A stretch of DNA of 53,831 nucleotides from Candidatus Obscuribacterales bacterium (GTDB lineage Bacteria; Cyanobacteriota; Vampirovibrionia; Obscuribacterales; Obscuribacteraceae). The notes beneath the pieces were generated by a model, which did not search any database, was not told where the DNA came from, and worked only from the letters and a program-made list of their open reading frames with translations. The position numbers and the translations under genes are program-made. The stretch spans positions 1 through 53,831 of the forward strand of contig JAGVLS010000015.1 in assembly GCA_020054205.1 (NCBI GenBank). Direction: 5' to 3'. Below, piece after piece: positions 1 through 8,327 of this stretch; positions within the stretch are counted from its first letter, which is position 1, and each line of letters opens with the position of its first letter.

Positions 1-138
1 CGTGAGCGCACATCAATAAATCTATCATTGCAATTGGTGCGTCATGAGCGCGCTCAGACACAGACTATCCCGATCATTGCAATCGGTGCAACGTGAGCGC
101 ACAAATCATTATTGTGCCTAACACAACGTGAAAACACA
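1..138. repeat. Interspersed ~30-bp direct repeats at window edge
   Basis: Two good copies lie at 24-53 and 73-102, both beginning ATCATTGCAAT and ending TGAGCGC. The tail of a further copy (CGTGAGCGCACA) is at 1-12, and a degraded copy is at 105-138. Gaps between copies are 11, 19 and 2 bases, so the spacing is irregular. The array is cut by the window edge and may continue upstream. No gene is seen from 1 to 196. The function is unknown; a noncoding interspersed repeat family is the simplest reading. Confidence 0.65.
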
Positions 139-196
139 TAGACCCGCTACGTAGTCCTGTGGCTACTGTCACCTGATACCATTTACGATTAGCAAT

Positions 197-895
197 TTAA
201 CGATCAGCAATAATTACAACATTGCCACCTTTATCTTTAGCAGCAATTAAAGCTTCACAAGCAGCTTCTAGTAGTCCTTGTGGATCGCTTGAGTGTTTTG
301 GATAACTAGCTACAGCCAATGTTGCTGTGAAGTTAATTAGTTTACCTGTACGTGGGTCTTTAATTTCAATCATAGACACACGACGACGTACACGCTCCGC
401 TATTGATGCAGCACCTTCAGCATCTGTCTCGTGCAAAACAGCAGCTAATTCTTCTCCGCCCCAACGGGCTGGCATATCAATTTCACGGACAGAACTTCTC
501 AAAATATTAGCTACTTCCACTAATACTTGATCACCAACTTCATGACCATGACGCAGATTTACATCACGTAAATGATCAATATCAATAATCATCAATGACA
601 AAGAATAGCCAAGTCTCAATGCCCGCTTGAGCGAATGAGTCAAATGTTCTTTAAATACATGTCTATTTGGCAAACCAGTTAATAAATCTTTGCCAATTAA
701 CTCTTGCAACCTAGCTTCTGAATTAGCTAAAGCATGCCTAAGTCTATCTATCTCCCTATCTTTTTCTCTCAGGAGTTGTTCATAGTCTTGAGTGTGAGAT
801 TCGCTTTTTTTCATGCGTGGATCACTTTGTTGTCGATGAGTTGACGATCCAGATCCATGGATGTTTTGTAGCATTCTTGTTATGCGAGTATTCAT
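197..895 (-). CDS. GGDEF-domain protein, probable diguanylate cyclase
   Basis: The 232-residue product has a GGDEF domain, which makes cyclic di-GMP from two GTP. The N-terminal 35 residues are polar, residues 36-66 look like a coiled coil (a likely dimerisation stalk), and the catalytic domain runs from about 67 to 230. It contains DLLTGLPNR at 70-78 and a metal-binding region around DIDHLRDVN at 105-113. The active loop is GGEEL at 146-150, where the family normally ends in Phe. An RxxD inhibitory site (R137-D140) lies five residues before the loop, as in product-inhibited enzymes. There is no signal peptide or membrane segment, so it should be cytoplasmic. GAGGGG lies about 8 bases before the ATG. 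The Phe to Leu change leaves activity likely but unproven. Confidence 0.9.
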   Translation of the reverse strand: MNTRITRMLQNIHGSGSSTHRQQSDPRMKKSESHTQDYEQLLREKDREIDRLRHALANSEARLQELIGKDLLTGLPNRHVFKEHLTHSLKRALRLGYSLSLMIIDIDHLRDVNLRHGHEVGDQVLVEVANILRSSVREIDMPARWGGEELAAVLHETDAEGAASIAERVRRRVSMIEIKDPRTGKLINFTATLAVASYPKHSSDPQGLLEAACEALIAAKDKGGNVVIIADR

Positions 896-935
896 TACTC
901 ATCCCCTCACGTAGACCCGACGTATACAGATCAGA

Positions 936-995
936 TTTCGACGGTTCTAATTTCGATGGACCTAATTTCATTGGACATAATTTCATTGGCTATAA
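936..995. repeat. Four tandem 15-bp repeats
   Basis: Units lie at 936-950, 951-965, 966-980 and 981-995, each close to TTTCATTGGACATAA. They sit in the leader of the minus-strand GGDEF gene. Read on the plus strand they give a pentapeptide-repeat-like pattern (FDGSN, FDGPN, FIGHN, FIGYK), and the GGN codons vary only in the third base. No convincing start or ribosome site accompanies this frame, so I list them as noncoding repeats or a gene relic. A second 15-base offset repeat, GCCTCAATTG, occurs at 1043-1052 and 1058-1067. Confidence 0.8.
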
Positions 996-1022
996 AAAGC
1001 CTCCACTTGCTAGATTAAGTGG
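993..1022 (-). terminator. Rho-independent terminator or attenuator candidate
   Basis: On the minus strand, CCACTT (1022-1017), an 8-base loop and AAGTGG (1008-1003) form a stem, followed by AGGC and a T run. It lies about 130 bases beyond the stop of the exported protein at 1150-2241 and just upstream of the GGDEF gene. It could end the first transcript or attenuate the second. Confidence 0.55.
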
Positions 1023-1130
1023 CTCATTTAATCTGGCGCCCTGCCTCAATTGCCATCGCCTCAATTGATTAAAGTCACCATAGTTTCAAGCTGTATATTA
1101 GCTCTATTTAGGATTAATTACTAGCAATCA

Positions 1131-1144
1131 GGGGGGGTTCCCCC
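1131..1144. terminator. G5/C5 hairpin beyond an exported-protein gene
   Basis: A run of seven G (1131-1137) is followed by TT and CCCCC (1140-1144), giving a 5-bp stem with a 4-base loop. It starts six bases beyond the minus-strand stop codon at 1150. The minus-strand side lacks a T run, so termination there would be weak. The plus-strand side is followed by AACTTTTAATTT. Confidence 0.4.
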
Positions 1145-1149
1145 AACTT

Positions 1150-2241
1150 TTAATTTATTGGCACTCGTGTTAGCTCTTCATGATTGCCTTTATCCAATAA
1201 AACCAACCAGTATTTGTGTTTTGGACTATCTACCCCAAATGTGATGGTTGCTGCTTCACAGCTATTTGCTCCAACCTTCTTACTACGTTCAGCATGCGTA
1301 GAGGCAAATACATATGGATAATACAAATGGTTGTGATCAGACATAACAACGACATTGGCAAAGCTATATTCTTTATTTGTACGATTCTCCATCTTAAACT
1401 TTACTTTAAGAAGCCGGGAGCGCTTATCCCCAAAAGGATCCTTCTTGAATTCTATATTGTCAACAAATATGGAAAATTTTTCTATTTTTTGCGGTTTTGA
1501 TGCCGATGGTAATGCATCTGGGTTAAATGCAGGTACCACAACTGGTTTCAATATTTTGAAATTCATTTCTTCGCCTAATGCACAACCAGTAATTTTGCCT
1601 TTTCGATGCAAAGCACCAATTAAGCCTAAGCTTGCTCCAGCTGCAGCTCCAATTGCTACAGAATAACCATGAGTAGCAATTGCCCCCGGAATACCTGTCA
1701 TTTGCACAGATAATAATGCTCCCCCTACAGCTCCTTTACTCATGTAATAAGAGTCAATGGCAGCAGTTTTAGCAATTGTTTTAGACCAAGAATCTTTTGT
1801 GGTAACTGTAGTTTCAAAAGGTACTTCAATTTTGCCATCAGGACTAATTAACTTATCAAATTTGATTTCCACATAGCCATCTCTACCTAAGCGTCTTTGA
1901 CTAGCAATATCTGACACTTTGCCATGTACAAACCAGCGTCCAGGCAAAACTACATTGTCTTTATCTTTTATATCTAAAGCCACCATGCCCACTACATCAT
2001 CACCAATTTTGCTAATTTCAGAATTGACAAAAGTGGTAAGAGTAACAGCAACTTTAGTACCTTCAACTATATTAGATGTAGAGCCATCTGTTTTAAAAGG
2101 CGATATTGTCTCAGTCACTCCTCCTTTCAAAACTGGTTTTTGATCGTCATTAGCAAAACATACACTTTGCCCACCCGCAAAGCTCAAATAAACGGGGAGC
2201 AAAATCATACTTATAAGCTGTTTACTTATTGATTTATTCAT
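1150..2241 (-). CDS. Exported protein of unknown function with glycine-zipper segment
   Basis: I do not recognise this 363-residue protein. It starts with a signal peptide (cleavage near residue 31, after SVCFA). Residues ~60-150 are beta-rich, with a pattern (GTKVAVTLTTFVNSEIS, then LPGRWFVHGKVSD) resembling the periplasmic beta domain of TrbI/VirB10-like proteins; this is a weak resemblance. Residues ~170-215 are rich in Gly and Ala (AIGAAAGASLGLIGALHRKG), like a glycine zipper that could touch membrane. The C-terminal ~110 residues look like an Ig-like fold of the DUF4352 kind, with VDNIEF at its start. No clear ribosome site precedes the ATG. The location is probably periplasm or outer envelope. 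Confidence 0.75.
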   Translation of the reverse strand: MNKSISKQLISMILLPVYLSFAGGQSVCFANDDQKPVLKGGVTETISPFKTDGSTSNIVEGTKVAVTLTTFVNSEISKIGDDVVGMVALDIKDKDNVVLPGRWFVHGKVSDIASQRRLGRDGYVEIKFDKLISPDGKIEVPFETTVTTKDSWSKTIAKTAAIDSYYMSKGAVGGALLSVQMTGIPGAIATHGYSVAIGAAAGASLGLIGALHRKGKITGCALGEEMNFKILKPVVVPAFNPDALPSASKPQKIEKFSIFVDNIEFKKDPFGDKRSRLLKVKFKMENRTNKEYSFANVVVMSDHNHLYYPYVFASTHAERSKKVGANSCEAATITFGVDSPKHKYWLVLLDKGNHEELTRVPIN

Positions 2242-2298
2242 TCAGATACATAAGGTTAACCACAATCAGTAAACATGACAAGTGTTACTTTAAGCAAG

Positions 2299-2976
2299 TT
2301 ATTCTTTTTTACCTAGGAGTTGTTTAATTTGGTCCAAGAAGCCTTTTTTCTGTGCTTTTTCAGCATTTTGACTCTTGCTTTTAGCTTTCAATTTAATTTC
2401 AATTTGTTTAGCATGCGCATCCTTGGGATCCAGCCGTAACGCAGTCTGTACCTCGCTCATAGCCAACGTACGCCAGCCCCGACTAAGATATATTTCTGCC
2501 AATTTATTATGATAAAGCGCTTTATCAGGGACTAAACGAATTGCTTCTTTAATAGCAGTTTCTGCCTCTTGAAAACGTTTTTTCTTGTAACAATCTTCTG
2601 CTCTTTCATAATGTTTTTGAGCCCAAGCCTCTTTAGATTGTTGTTCGCCCCTAATTTCTTGTCCGTCGTGAGATTGTTCTTTGTTAGTTTTTTGGCCAAC
2701 TCCTGCCACCGTGGACACATCTAATGCTTGCCGATTTAAATTTAATTGATACAAGGCATCATATTCTTCACGTTGCTTTGCATCAAACAAAACTTCATGT
2801 GCTCTTGTTACACGTGAGAATTCAATTTGTGCTTGCATCTTTTTTTCTTGATCATTAGGAAATCTGTCCGGATGCAATTTTTTTGCCAACTTCAAATAAG
2901 CTTTATGTATATCTTCAGTGCTGGCTTTTGCCTCCACGCCTAAAACTGCATAATAGTCTTCCTGAAATTCGTGCAT
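2299..2976 (-). CDS. DnaJ-domain protein with C-terminal TPR repeats
   Basis: This 225-residue co-chaperone-like protein has an N-terminal J domain (about 7-72) with the HPD tripeptide at 35-37, which stimulates DnaK ATPase. A polar linker (about 80-115) follows, then two TPR units (about 117-185) and a basic tail. It lacks the Gly/Phe-rich region, zinc fingers and C-terminal client domains of true DnaJ, so it is a type III J protein that probably recruits DnaK to a particular client. It is divergent from clpB across a 275-base gap. That pairing with the DnaK-dependent disaggregase is suggestive. No CIRCE element is visible between the two. Confidence 0.88.
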   Translation of the reverse strand: MHEFQEDYYAVLGVEAKASTEDIHKAYLKLAKKLHPDRFPNDQEKKMQAQIEFSRVTRAHEVLFDAKQREEYDALYQLNLNRQALDVSTVAGVGQKTNKEQSHDGQEIRGEQQSKEAWAQKHYERAEDCYKKKRFQEAETAIKEAIRLVPDKALYHNKLAEIYLSRGWRTLAMSEVQTALRLDPKDAHAKQIEIKLKAKSKSQNAEKAQKKGFLDQIKQLLGKKE

Positions 2977-3251
2977 TTAATTCAAACAAACCTTTTTGTT
3001 ACGCTATTGGCAATTCAATTCTCTTGGCTTCCAACAGTATTTAAGCTAAAAAACTATATCCATACTAATGCCAAGCATACACTTATCATATTCCACTAAC
3101 TACAATTTTCACTGCTGAAGCTAACCCATCTTTTGACAACATATAAATAAATTTGGAACTTATTTGGCTTTCTTGGCTTATAGACTACATAATTTATTTA
3201 AGTACGTATTCTTTATAGAGTTACTTAGAATTCAACCCAAACAAATCATAT

Positions 3252-5894
3252 ATGAATCTAGAAAAATTTACCCATAAAGCCCAAGAGGCTATTACAAACT
3301 GTCAAAACCTTCTCACTCGCTATGGACATAGCCAGGTAATACCTGAGCATTTGCTTTTGTCTTTACTTGAACAAGAAGATGGTTTAGCAATAAAAGTGCT
3401 GACTGCTATGTCAGCTGATAGTAACACGGTTAAAGATGCTGTTATCAAATATTTAAATAGCCAACCAAAAGGCTCTGCTGTCAATCTCAAAAAAGATGAG
3501 ATCATGGTTTCTTCCAAGCTTATTTCTATGCTAGAAGAAGCTCAACGCGAAGCCGACCGTTTAAAAGATCAATATATTAGCGTAGAACATTTACTTATGG
3601 TTTTATGTGATGAAAACAAATCACAAGCTGGAACTATCCTTAAACAAAACGGCATTACTAAAGATCGTATATTAGCTAGCCTTACTTCTATTCGCGGTAA
3701 ACAAAATGTTACAAGCCAAGATCCAGAAACTACCTACCAAGCATTAGAACGTTATGGACGTGATTTAACTAAAGCTGCTGCTGCCGGTAAATTAGATCCG
3801 GTAATTGGACGAGATGATGAAATAAGACGAACAATGCAAGTTTTATCTCGTCGCACAAAAAACAATCCTGTTTTAGTGGGCGAACCTGGTGTCGGTAAAA
3901 CAGCAATTGTGGAAGGGTTAGCCCAACGAATTACCAAAGGGGATGTGCCAGAAGGATTGAAAAACAAAAAATTAATTGCACTCGATATGGGCTCTTTAAT
4001 TGCTGGTGCTAAATATCGTGGTGAATTCGAAGAAAGACTAAAAGCAGTTTTAAAAGAAGTAATAGAGTCTCAAGGCAATGTCATTTTATTTATTGACGAA
4101 TTGCATACCGTAGTTGGCGCTGGCTCATCGGGAGAAGGGTCAATGGATGCCGGTAATTTGTTAAAACCTCCACTAGCTCGTGGTGAATTACATTGTATTG
4201 GTGCAACCACTCTTGATGAATATCGCAAACACGTCGAAAAGGATCCAGCTTTAGAACGCAGATTCCAAACAGTTTTTGTTGATGAACCAAGTGTTGAAGA
4301 TACTATTTCAATTTTGCGTGGTTTAAAAGAACGTTACGAAGTTCATCATGGTGTACGCATTAAAGATGCTGCTTTAGTGGCTGCAGCTGTTTTATCACAC
4401 AGATACATTGCAGACCGCTCTTTACCCGATAAAGCTATTGATTTAATTGATGAAGCAGCAGCTAAAATGCGCATAGAAATAGATTCCATGCCAGCAGAAT
4501 TAGATGAAAAAGAAAGACGCAAAATTCAGCTAGAAATTGAAAAAGAAGCATTAAAAAAAGAATCTGATACAGCCTCCAAAGAAAGGCTTTCAAAAATTGA
4601 AAAAGAAATAGCTGATATAAAAGAATCAGCTGATGTCATTCGTACTCAATGGCAAGCAGAAAAAGATGTTTTAAATCGCTTGCAATCTTTAAAAGCAGAA
4701 AAAGAAGCAATAAACGTAAAAATTGAACAAGCAGAACGTGCTACAGATTTAGCTAAAGCTGCTGAATTGAAATACAGCACACTCTTAGAAATTGAAAAGG
4801 CTATTACAAAAGAAGAAGAAGCTTTAAAAAACAACAAAGGTCCTCGCCTTTTATCACAAGAAGTAAGCGAAGAGGACATTGCTGAAATAGTCTCTAAATG
4901 GACCGGCATTCCTGTTACAAAATTACTGGAAGGTGAAGTACAAAAATTATTGCGCCTAGAAGAACATTTACATAAACGTGTAATTGGACAAGATGAAGCT
5001 ATTAACGTGGTAGCAAATGCAGTAAGGCGAGCACGCGCTGGTTTAAAAGATCCAAAACGTCCAATCGGTAGCTTTTTGTTCTTAGGTCCAACTGGTGTTG
5101 GTAAAACAGAATTAGCAAAAGCATTAGCTGAATTTTTATTTGATGATGAACAAGCTATGGTACGCATTGACATGTCTGAATATCAAGAACGCCATACTGT
5201 TGCTCGCTTAATTGGAGCACCACCTGGATACATTGGCTATGATGAAGGTGGACAATTAACGGAAGCGGTGCGCAGACGTCCATATACATGTGTATTATTC
5301 GATGAAGTAGAAAAAGCGCATTCCGATGTATTCAATGTTTTGTTGCAAGTACTCGACGAAGGACATTTAACTGATTCCAAAGGACGCAATGTTGACTTTA
5401 AAAACACTGTATTAATAATGACATCAAATATTGGCAGTCAACATATCTTAGATTATCAAATTAGATCTGCTATCGATGGTGATGCAACTTACGATGCTAT
5501 GAAGGATAGAGTATTGCAATCTTTGCGTGAACATTTCCGTCCAGAATTTTTAAATCGTATTGATGAAACAGTAGTATTCCATGCCTTATCAGCTGATCAA
5601 TTGAAACATATAGTAGATTTACAGCTTCGCTTTATCAACAAACGCTTAGAAGATCGCAAAATTGACCTTGTCTTAACTGAACCTGCTCGTGATTGGCTTG
5701 CTCGCGTGGGTTACGACCCGGTATATGGCGCACGTCCTGTAAAACGTTTATTGCAAAGAGAAATAGAAAATCCACTGGCTTTAAAAATTCTCGAAGGACA
5801 ATTTGCCGATGGTGATAAAATCACTGTCGATGCTGATAATGACAAGCTTCTCTTTAAAAAAACTCCCATGCTTGTTACAGCATCTAAAAAATAA
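3252..5894 (+). CDS. clpB: ATP-dependent protein disaggregase ClpB
   Basis: The 880-residue Hsp100 chaperone pulls aggregated proteins apart together with DnaK/DnaJ. It has the full ClpB layout: a Clp-N domain (1-150), AAA-1 with Walker A GEPGVGKT at 210-217, a coiled-coil middle domain (about 410-530, the mark of ClpB against ClpA/ClpC), AAA-2 with Walker A GPTGVGKT at 612-619, and the C-terminal D2-small domain. Length fits the family (about 860). A weak promoter (TTGGCT at 3164, CATAAT at 3188, 18-base spacing) could serve it. No Shine-Dalgarno is seen before the ATG, and no CIRCE or other heat-shock operator was found. The TPR gene 30 bases downstream may be cotranscribed. Confidence 0.97.
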   Translation: MNLEKFTHKAQEAITNCQNLLTRYGHSQVIPEHLLLSLLEQEDGLAIKVLTAMSADSNTVKDAVIKYLNSQPKGSAVNLKKDEIMVSSKLISMLEEAQREADRLKDQYISVEHLLMVLCDENKSQAGTILKQNGITKDRILASLTSIRGKQNVTSQDPETTYQALERYGRDLTKAAAAGKLDPVIGRDDEIRRTMQVLSRRTKNNPVLVGEPGVGKTAIVEGLAQRITKGDVPEGLKNKKLIALDMGSLIAGAKYRGEFEERLKAVLKEVIESQGNVILFIDELHTVVGAGSSGEGSMDAGNLLKPPLARGELHCIGATTLDEYRKHVEKDPALERRFQTVFVDEPSVEDTISILRGLKERYEVHHGVRIKDAALVAAAVLSHRYIADRSLPDKAIDLIDEAAAKMRIEIDSMPAELDEKERRKIQLEIEKEALKKESDTASKERLSKIEKEIADIKESADVIRTQWQAEKDVLNRLQSLKAEKEAINVKIEQAERATDLAKAAELKYSTLLEIEKAITKEEEALKNNKGPRLLSQEVSEEDIAEIVSKWTGIPVTKLLEGEVQKLLRLEEHLHKRVIGQDEAINVVANAVRRARAGLKDPKRPIGSFLFLGPTGVGKTELAKALAEFLFDDEQAMVRIDMSEYQERHTVARLIGAPPGYIGYDEGGQLTEAVRRRPYTCVLFDEVEKAHSDVFNVLLQVLDEGHLTDSKGRNVDFKNTVLIMTSNIGSQHILDYQIRSAIDGDATYDAMKDRVLQSLREHFRPEFLNRIDETVVFHALSADQLKHIVDLQLRFINKRLEDRKIDLVLTEPARDWLARVGYDPVYGARPVKRLLQREIENPLALKILEGQFADGDKITVDADNDKLLFKKTPMLVTASKK

Positions 5895-5924
5895 GTGTCT
5901 AAGCCAGAGTACAAGTTATAAGTC

Positions 5925-6515
5925 ATGAATAAAGTCACTGCATTTTTATTATATGTCCGTGCTTTATTGCGAGCTAATGTTTTTTCTCAAATTCAATTAG
6001 CGATTAATGACTTAAACCATGCTCTTACTTTAGACAATAAACAAACTAATTACTTGCTATTATTAGCTATTTTATACAGACAAATTGGCGAGGCAAAATT
6101 AGCCATTAACAATTTAGACAAAATTATTAGTCAGGATAAAAAATGTTATCAGGCTTATGCATTGCATGCTGCTCTCAATCACGAGCTAGGCAATACAGAT
6201 ATTGCTTTAAATGACTGCAATTATATTATTGATAATAATCAAAAAATCAGTCTTGCTTATGTTACAAGAGCATTTATTTTTATAGCAAAAAATAAATTCA
6301 ATGAAGCTTTATCTGACTATAACGCTGCCATTACCATTTCTCCCAAATCATGGGAACTTTATTTGGGCAAAGCTGCCGTATTGAATCAACTAAATAAGTG
6401 GGAAGAAAGTATTTCAGCTTGTGATATTTTTATAGCTAAAATGCCTCAACATGCTGAACAAGCTAGCGTGTATCGCAATGAAGCTTATAAAAGACTAGGA
6501 CAAACTTTTAGTTAG
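5925..6515 (+). CDS. TPR-repeat protein
   Basis: This 196-residue protein consists almost wholly of helical tetratricopeptide repeats, about five 34-residue units with the usual small residues (for example AYALHAALNHELGNTDIALNDC and AFIFIAKNKFNEALSDYNAA). Such repeats bind partner proteins. There is no clear signal peptide, although the first 20 residues are somewhat hydrophobic. It starts 30 bases after clpB on the same strand, so cotranscription and a chaperone-adaptor role are possible but not shown. There is no strong ribosome site. Its stop codon overlaps the end of an EF-hand relic on the other strand. Confidence 0.8.
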   Translation: MNKVTAFLLYVRALLRANVFSQIQLAINDLNHALTLDNKQTNYLLLLAILYRQIGEAKLAINNLDKIISQDKKCYQAYALHAALNHELGNTDIALNDCNYIIDNNQKISLAYVTRAFIFIAKNKFNEALSDYNAAITISPKSWELYLGKAAVLNQLNKWEESISACDIFIAKMPQHAEQASVYRNEAYKRLGQTFS

Positions 6516-6648
6516 CATTATAAGGTCCATATTCAGATTTAGTTTCACGGATAGCATCCACTGCTTCCATATAATCTTCGGCAATTATGCCATCATTTTC
6601 ATTATCATACATTTCTTCAATATCGCTACAATTATTGAAGCAACATCT
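6508..6648 (-). pseudogene. EF-hand gene fragment
   Basis: A short minus-strand open frame ends at 6508-6510 and runs back to a stop near 6649. From the only ATG (6612) it gives 34 residues beginning MYDNENDGIIAEDYMEAV. This contains an EF-hand-like loop and aligns with the last EF-hand of the intact neighbour at 6701-7468 (shared pattern EN-G-I---DY--A). It looks like the surviving 3' end of a duplicated or longer EF-hand gene. It has no ribosome site, so I treat it as a remnant. A genuine microprotein cannot be excluded. Confidence 0.55.
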
Positions 6649-6700
6649 TTAAGTTTTGGCAGCTATTTGAAATCTTTGAGAACAGATCTTTGCTATTTTG

Positions 6701-7468
6701 TTATTCAGGAAAGTCGTCAATTCCATTTCTATATTCACTTAATCCCATAGATTCTTTCTTTCTTTGATTTTGCAAAAGCAACATTTGAATAAGTGAACTC
6801 TCAACAAGAGCTCCATCCTGTAATGCTTCAGATAATGCCGCTTGATAATCAGCAAGTGTTATACCACCATTTTCATCTCCCGGCTCATCGTCGTGGTTTT
6901 CTTCAAGTTCATTTATATGATCTAAAAGATACTGAAGCCCTTCGCGTTGCGAAAAAGACAAAGAATTACCATTAAGAAGACTTTTTATATCACCAGCCGA
7001 GATATATCCATCCTTGCCAGCAATGTCGCTAAATTTTAGTCCATCTAAATTCTTATCAGCAGATATCATTCCCATTTTATTATCATAAAATGCATTTAGG
7101 TCTTCTTTAGAAATACCTGTCTCTGTACCATATTGATCATTGCTTTGATTTGCAAGTAGTTCTTTATTTCCATATAGCGCTGCGATCGCCTGTCGGTCCA
7201 TCCCTTCATATTGGCGATCACTTTTTGCATCTATCAATTCTTCTTGATCAAGAGAACCATCGCCATTAATATCAAGCTTAGGAAATAATTGTAATGCTTT
7301 TGAAGCAAAATCTTCGGTACTAAGAAGTCCACGATTTATATCCGGCGTTTCATCTATTGTTTCGCTTGCTTCATCAGCTAATTTAACACTTGCCTGATCC
7401 GGTTCATTAACATCAGCTGTAGCATCCCTTTGTGATTCATTACGTACAACTGGTTCATCATTAGCCAT
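6701..7468 (-). CDS. EF-hand calcium-binding protein
   Basis: This 255-residue acidic protein has several EF-hand loops. The clearest is DINGDGSLDQEE (66-77), which has the canonical Asp/Asn/Asp-Gly/Glu pattern. Others are DKNLDGLKFSDI (138-149), a 13-residue variant from 148, and a degenerate one near 192-208. The first 45 residues are polar and disordered. There is no signal peptide or membrane helix, so it should be cytoplasmic, perhaps a calcium sensor or buffer. A strong ribosome site (GGGAGGAAAAGG) precedes the ATG, unusual for this window. A decayed EF-hand fragment lies directly downstream. Partner and function are unknown. Confidence 0.85.
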   Translation of the reverse strand: MANDEPVVRNESQRDATADVNEPDQASVKLADEASETIDETPDINRGLLSTEDFASKALQLFPKLDINGDGSLDQEELIDAKSDRQYEGMDRQAIAALYGNKELLANQSNDQYGTETGISKEDLNAFYDNKMGMISADKNLDGLKFSDIAGKDGYISAGDIKSLLNGNSLSFSQREGLQYLLDHINELEENHDDEPGDENGGITLADYQAALSEALQDGALVESSLIQMLLLQNQRKKESMGLSEYRNGIDDFPE

Positions 7469-7664
7469 AACCTTTTCCTCCCTCTGAGAAATTTCAAGCT
7501 TATCTAGCTTTAGTAAGATTAACTATGCGGTGAATTATTATATTGTAAGCTAATTAATCTGACATTCATATGAACAAATCTGCGTAGTAGGACTGCGTAA
7601 ATCCACAGTTTTAATTACTAAAAGAGATCTATAGCTATGGTTTTTGTTTAACTTATTTATATCG

Positions 7665-8291
7665 TCAAATGATGCTTCCAGAAGCTGCTAATAAATCAGA
7701 GCGAATTTCTTTGGCACGCATTTCCATTTTGCCGGAAAGTATGTGCTTATCTGCTTGTTTTAGAAGCTTAGCATAACTTTCTAAACCAGCTGCAATTGTT
7801 GGATGCTTCACACCATAAGTTTTAACTCGTGCTCTTAATACCTGTTTCAACATAGCTTCTGCATCTGAACATTTGTTTTGTTGAGTATACAATTGAGCCA
7901 GACTAAACATGACACTCGATCGATTAGCCGAGGCATCTTTCTCTGGAAATTGTAACAATGCTTCTTGCAAAAATTTTTCTGCCTCAAAAAACTTATTGTG
8001 TGCTGCAGATATAAGTGCTAACTGAATTAAACTTTCAGAACTATGCACAAAGTTAGCTGAAGATTTAGCCTCGGCCCATTTGGTGAGATATTTTAATACC
8101 ATCTCAGCCTCACCAATACGTTCTTGTTTTAAATACCACAAGACTAAATCACAGGCAACTTTTGCTGCCTCAGATCCAATTTTCAAGGCAATAGAATTAG
8201 CTTTTTCAAGCAGCTCTTTGTTTTGTGTCACCTTGTCAATATTGGTCACAACATTCTTTCCTACAATTGTATTGACAGAAATATTATCCAA
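7665..8291 (-). CDS. TPR-repeat protein in larC operon
   Basis: The 208-residue helical protein has TPR-like repeats; the C-terminal pair (FSLAQLYTQQNKCSDAEAML, then HPTIAAGLESYAKLLKQ) resembles the kinesin-light-chain type. The only workable start is TTG at 8291, 36 bases after the larC stop, so it is probably translated from the larC transcript. There is no signal peptide or membrane segment. A role with larC is not shown; TPR genes are scattered across this window. The TTG start and weak ribosome site make the exact N-terminus uncertain. Confidence 0.75.
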   Translation of the reverse strand: MDNISVNTIVGKNVVTNIDKVTQNKELLEKANSIALKIGSEAAKVACDLVLWYLKQERIGEAEMVLKYLTKWAEAKSSANFVHSSESLIQLALISAAHNKFFEAEKFLQEALLQFPEKDASANRSSVMFSLAQLYTQQNKCSDAEAMLKQVLRARVKTYGVKHPTIAAGLESYAKLLKQADKHILSGKMEMRAKEIRSDLLAASGSII

Positions 8292-8327
8292 TTTATTGGC
8301 AAGCTTTGACCTTACACTAAAACTAAA

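Noticed and set aside
1..138. CRISPR array
   Set aside because: Copies are imperfect and gaps vary from 2 to 19 bases, too short and irregular for spacers; no cas gene is in the window.
817..1068. Plus-strand gene covering the 15-bp repeats (pentapeptide protein)
   Set aside because: The frame opens inside the antisense GGDEF gene, has no ribosome site and only four repeat units; kept as a finding only.
2977..3251. CIRCE heat-shock operator between the dnaJ-like gene and clpB
   Set aside because: No TTAGCACTC/GAGTGCTAA inverted repeat or close variant was found.
4646..5173. Long open frame antisense to clpB
   Set aside because: It is a mirror of the Lys/Glu/Ala-rich coiled-coil codons of ClpB, with Ser-rich low-complexity translation and no family match.
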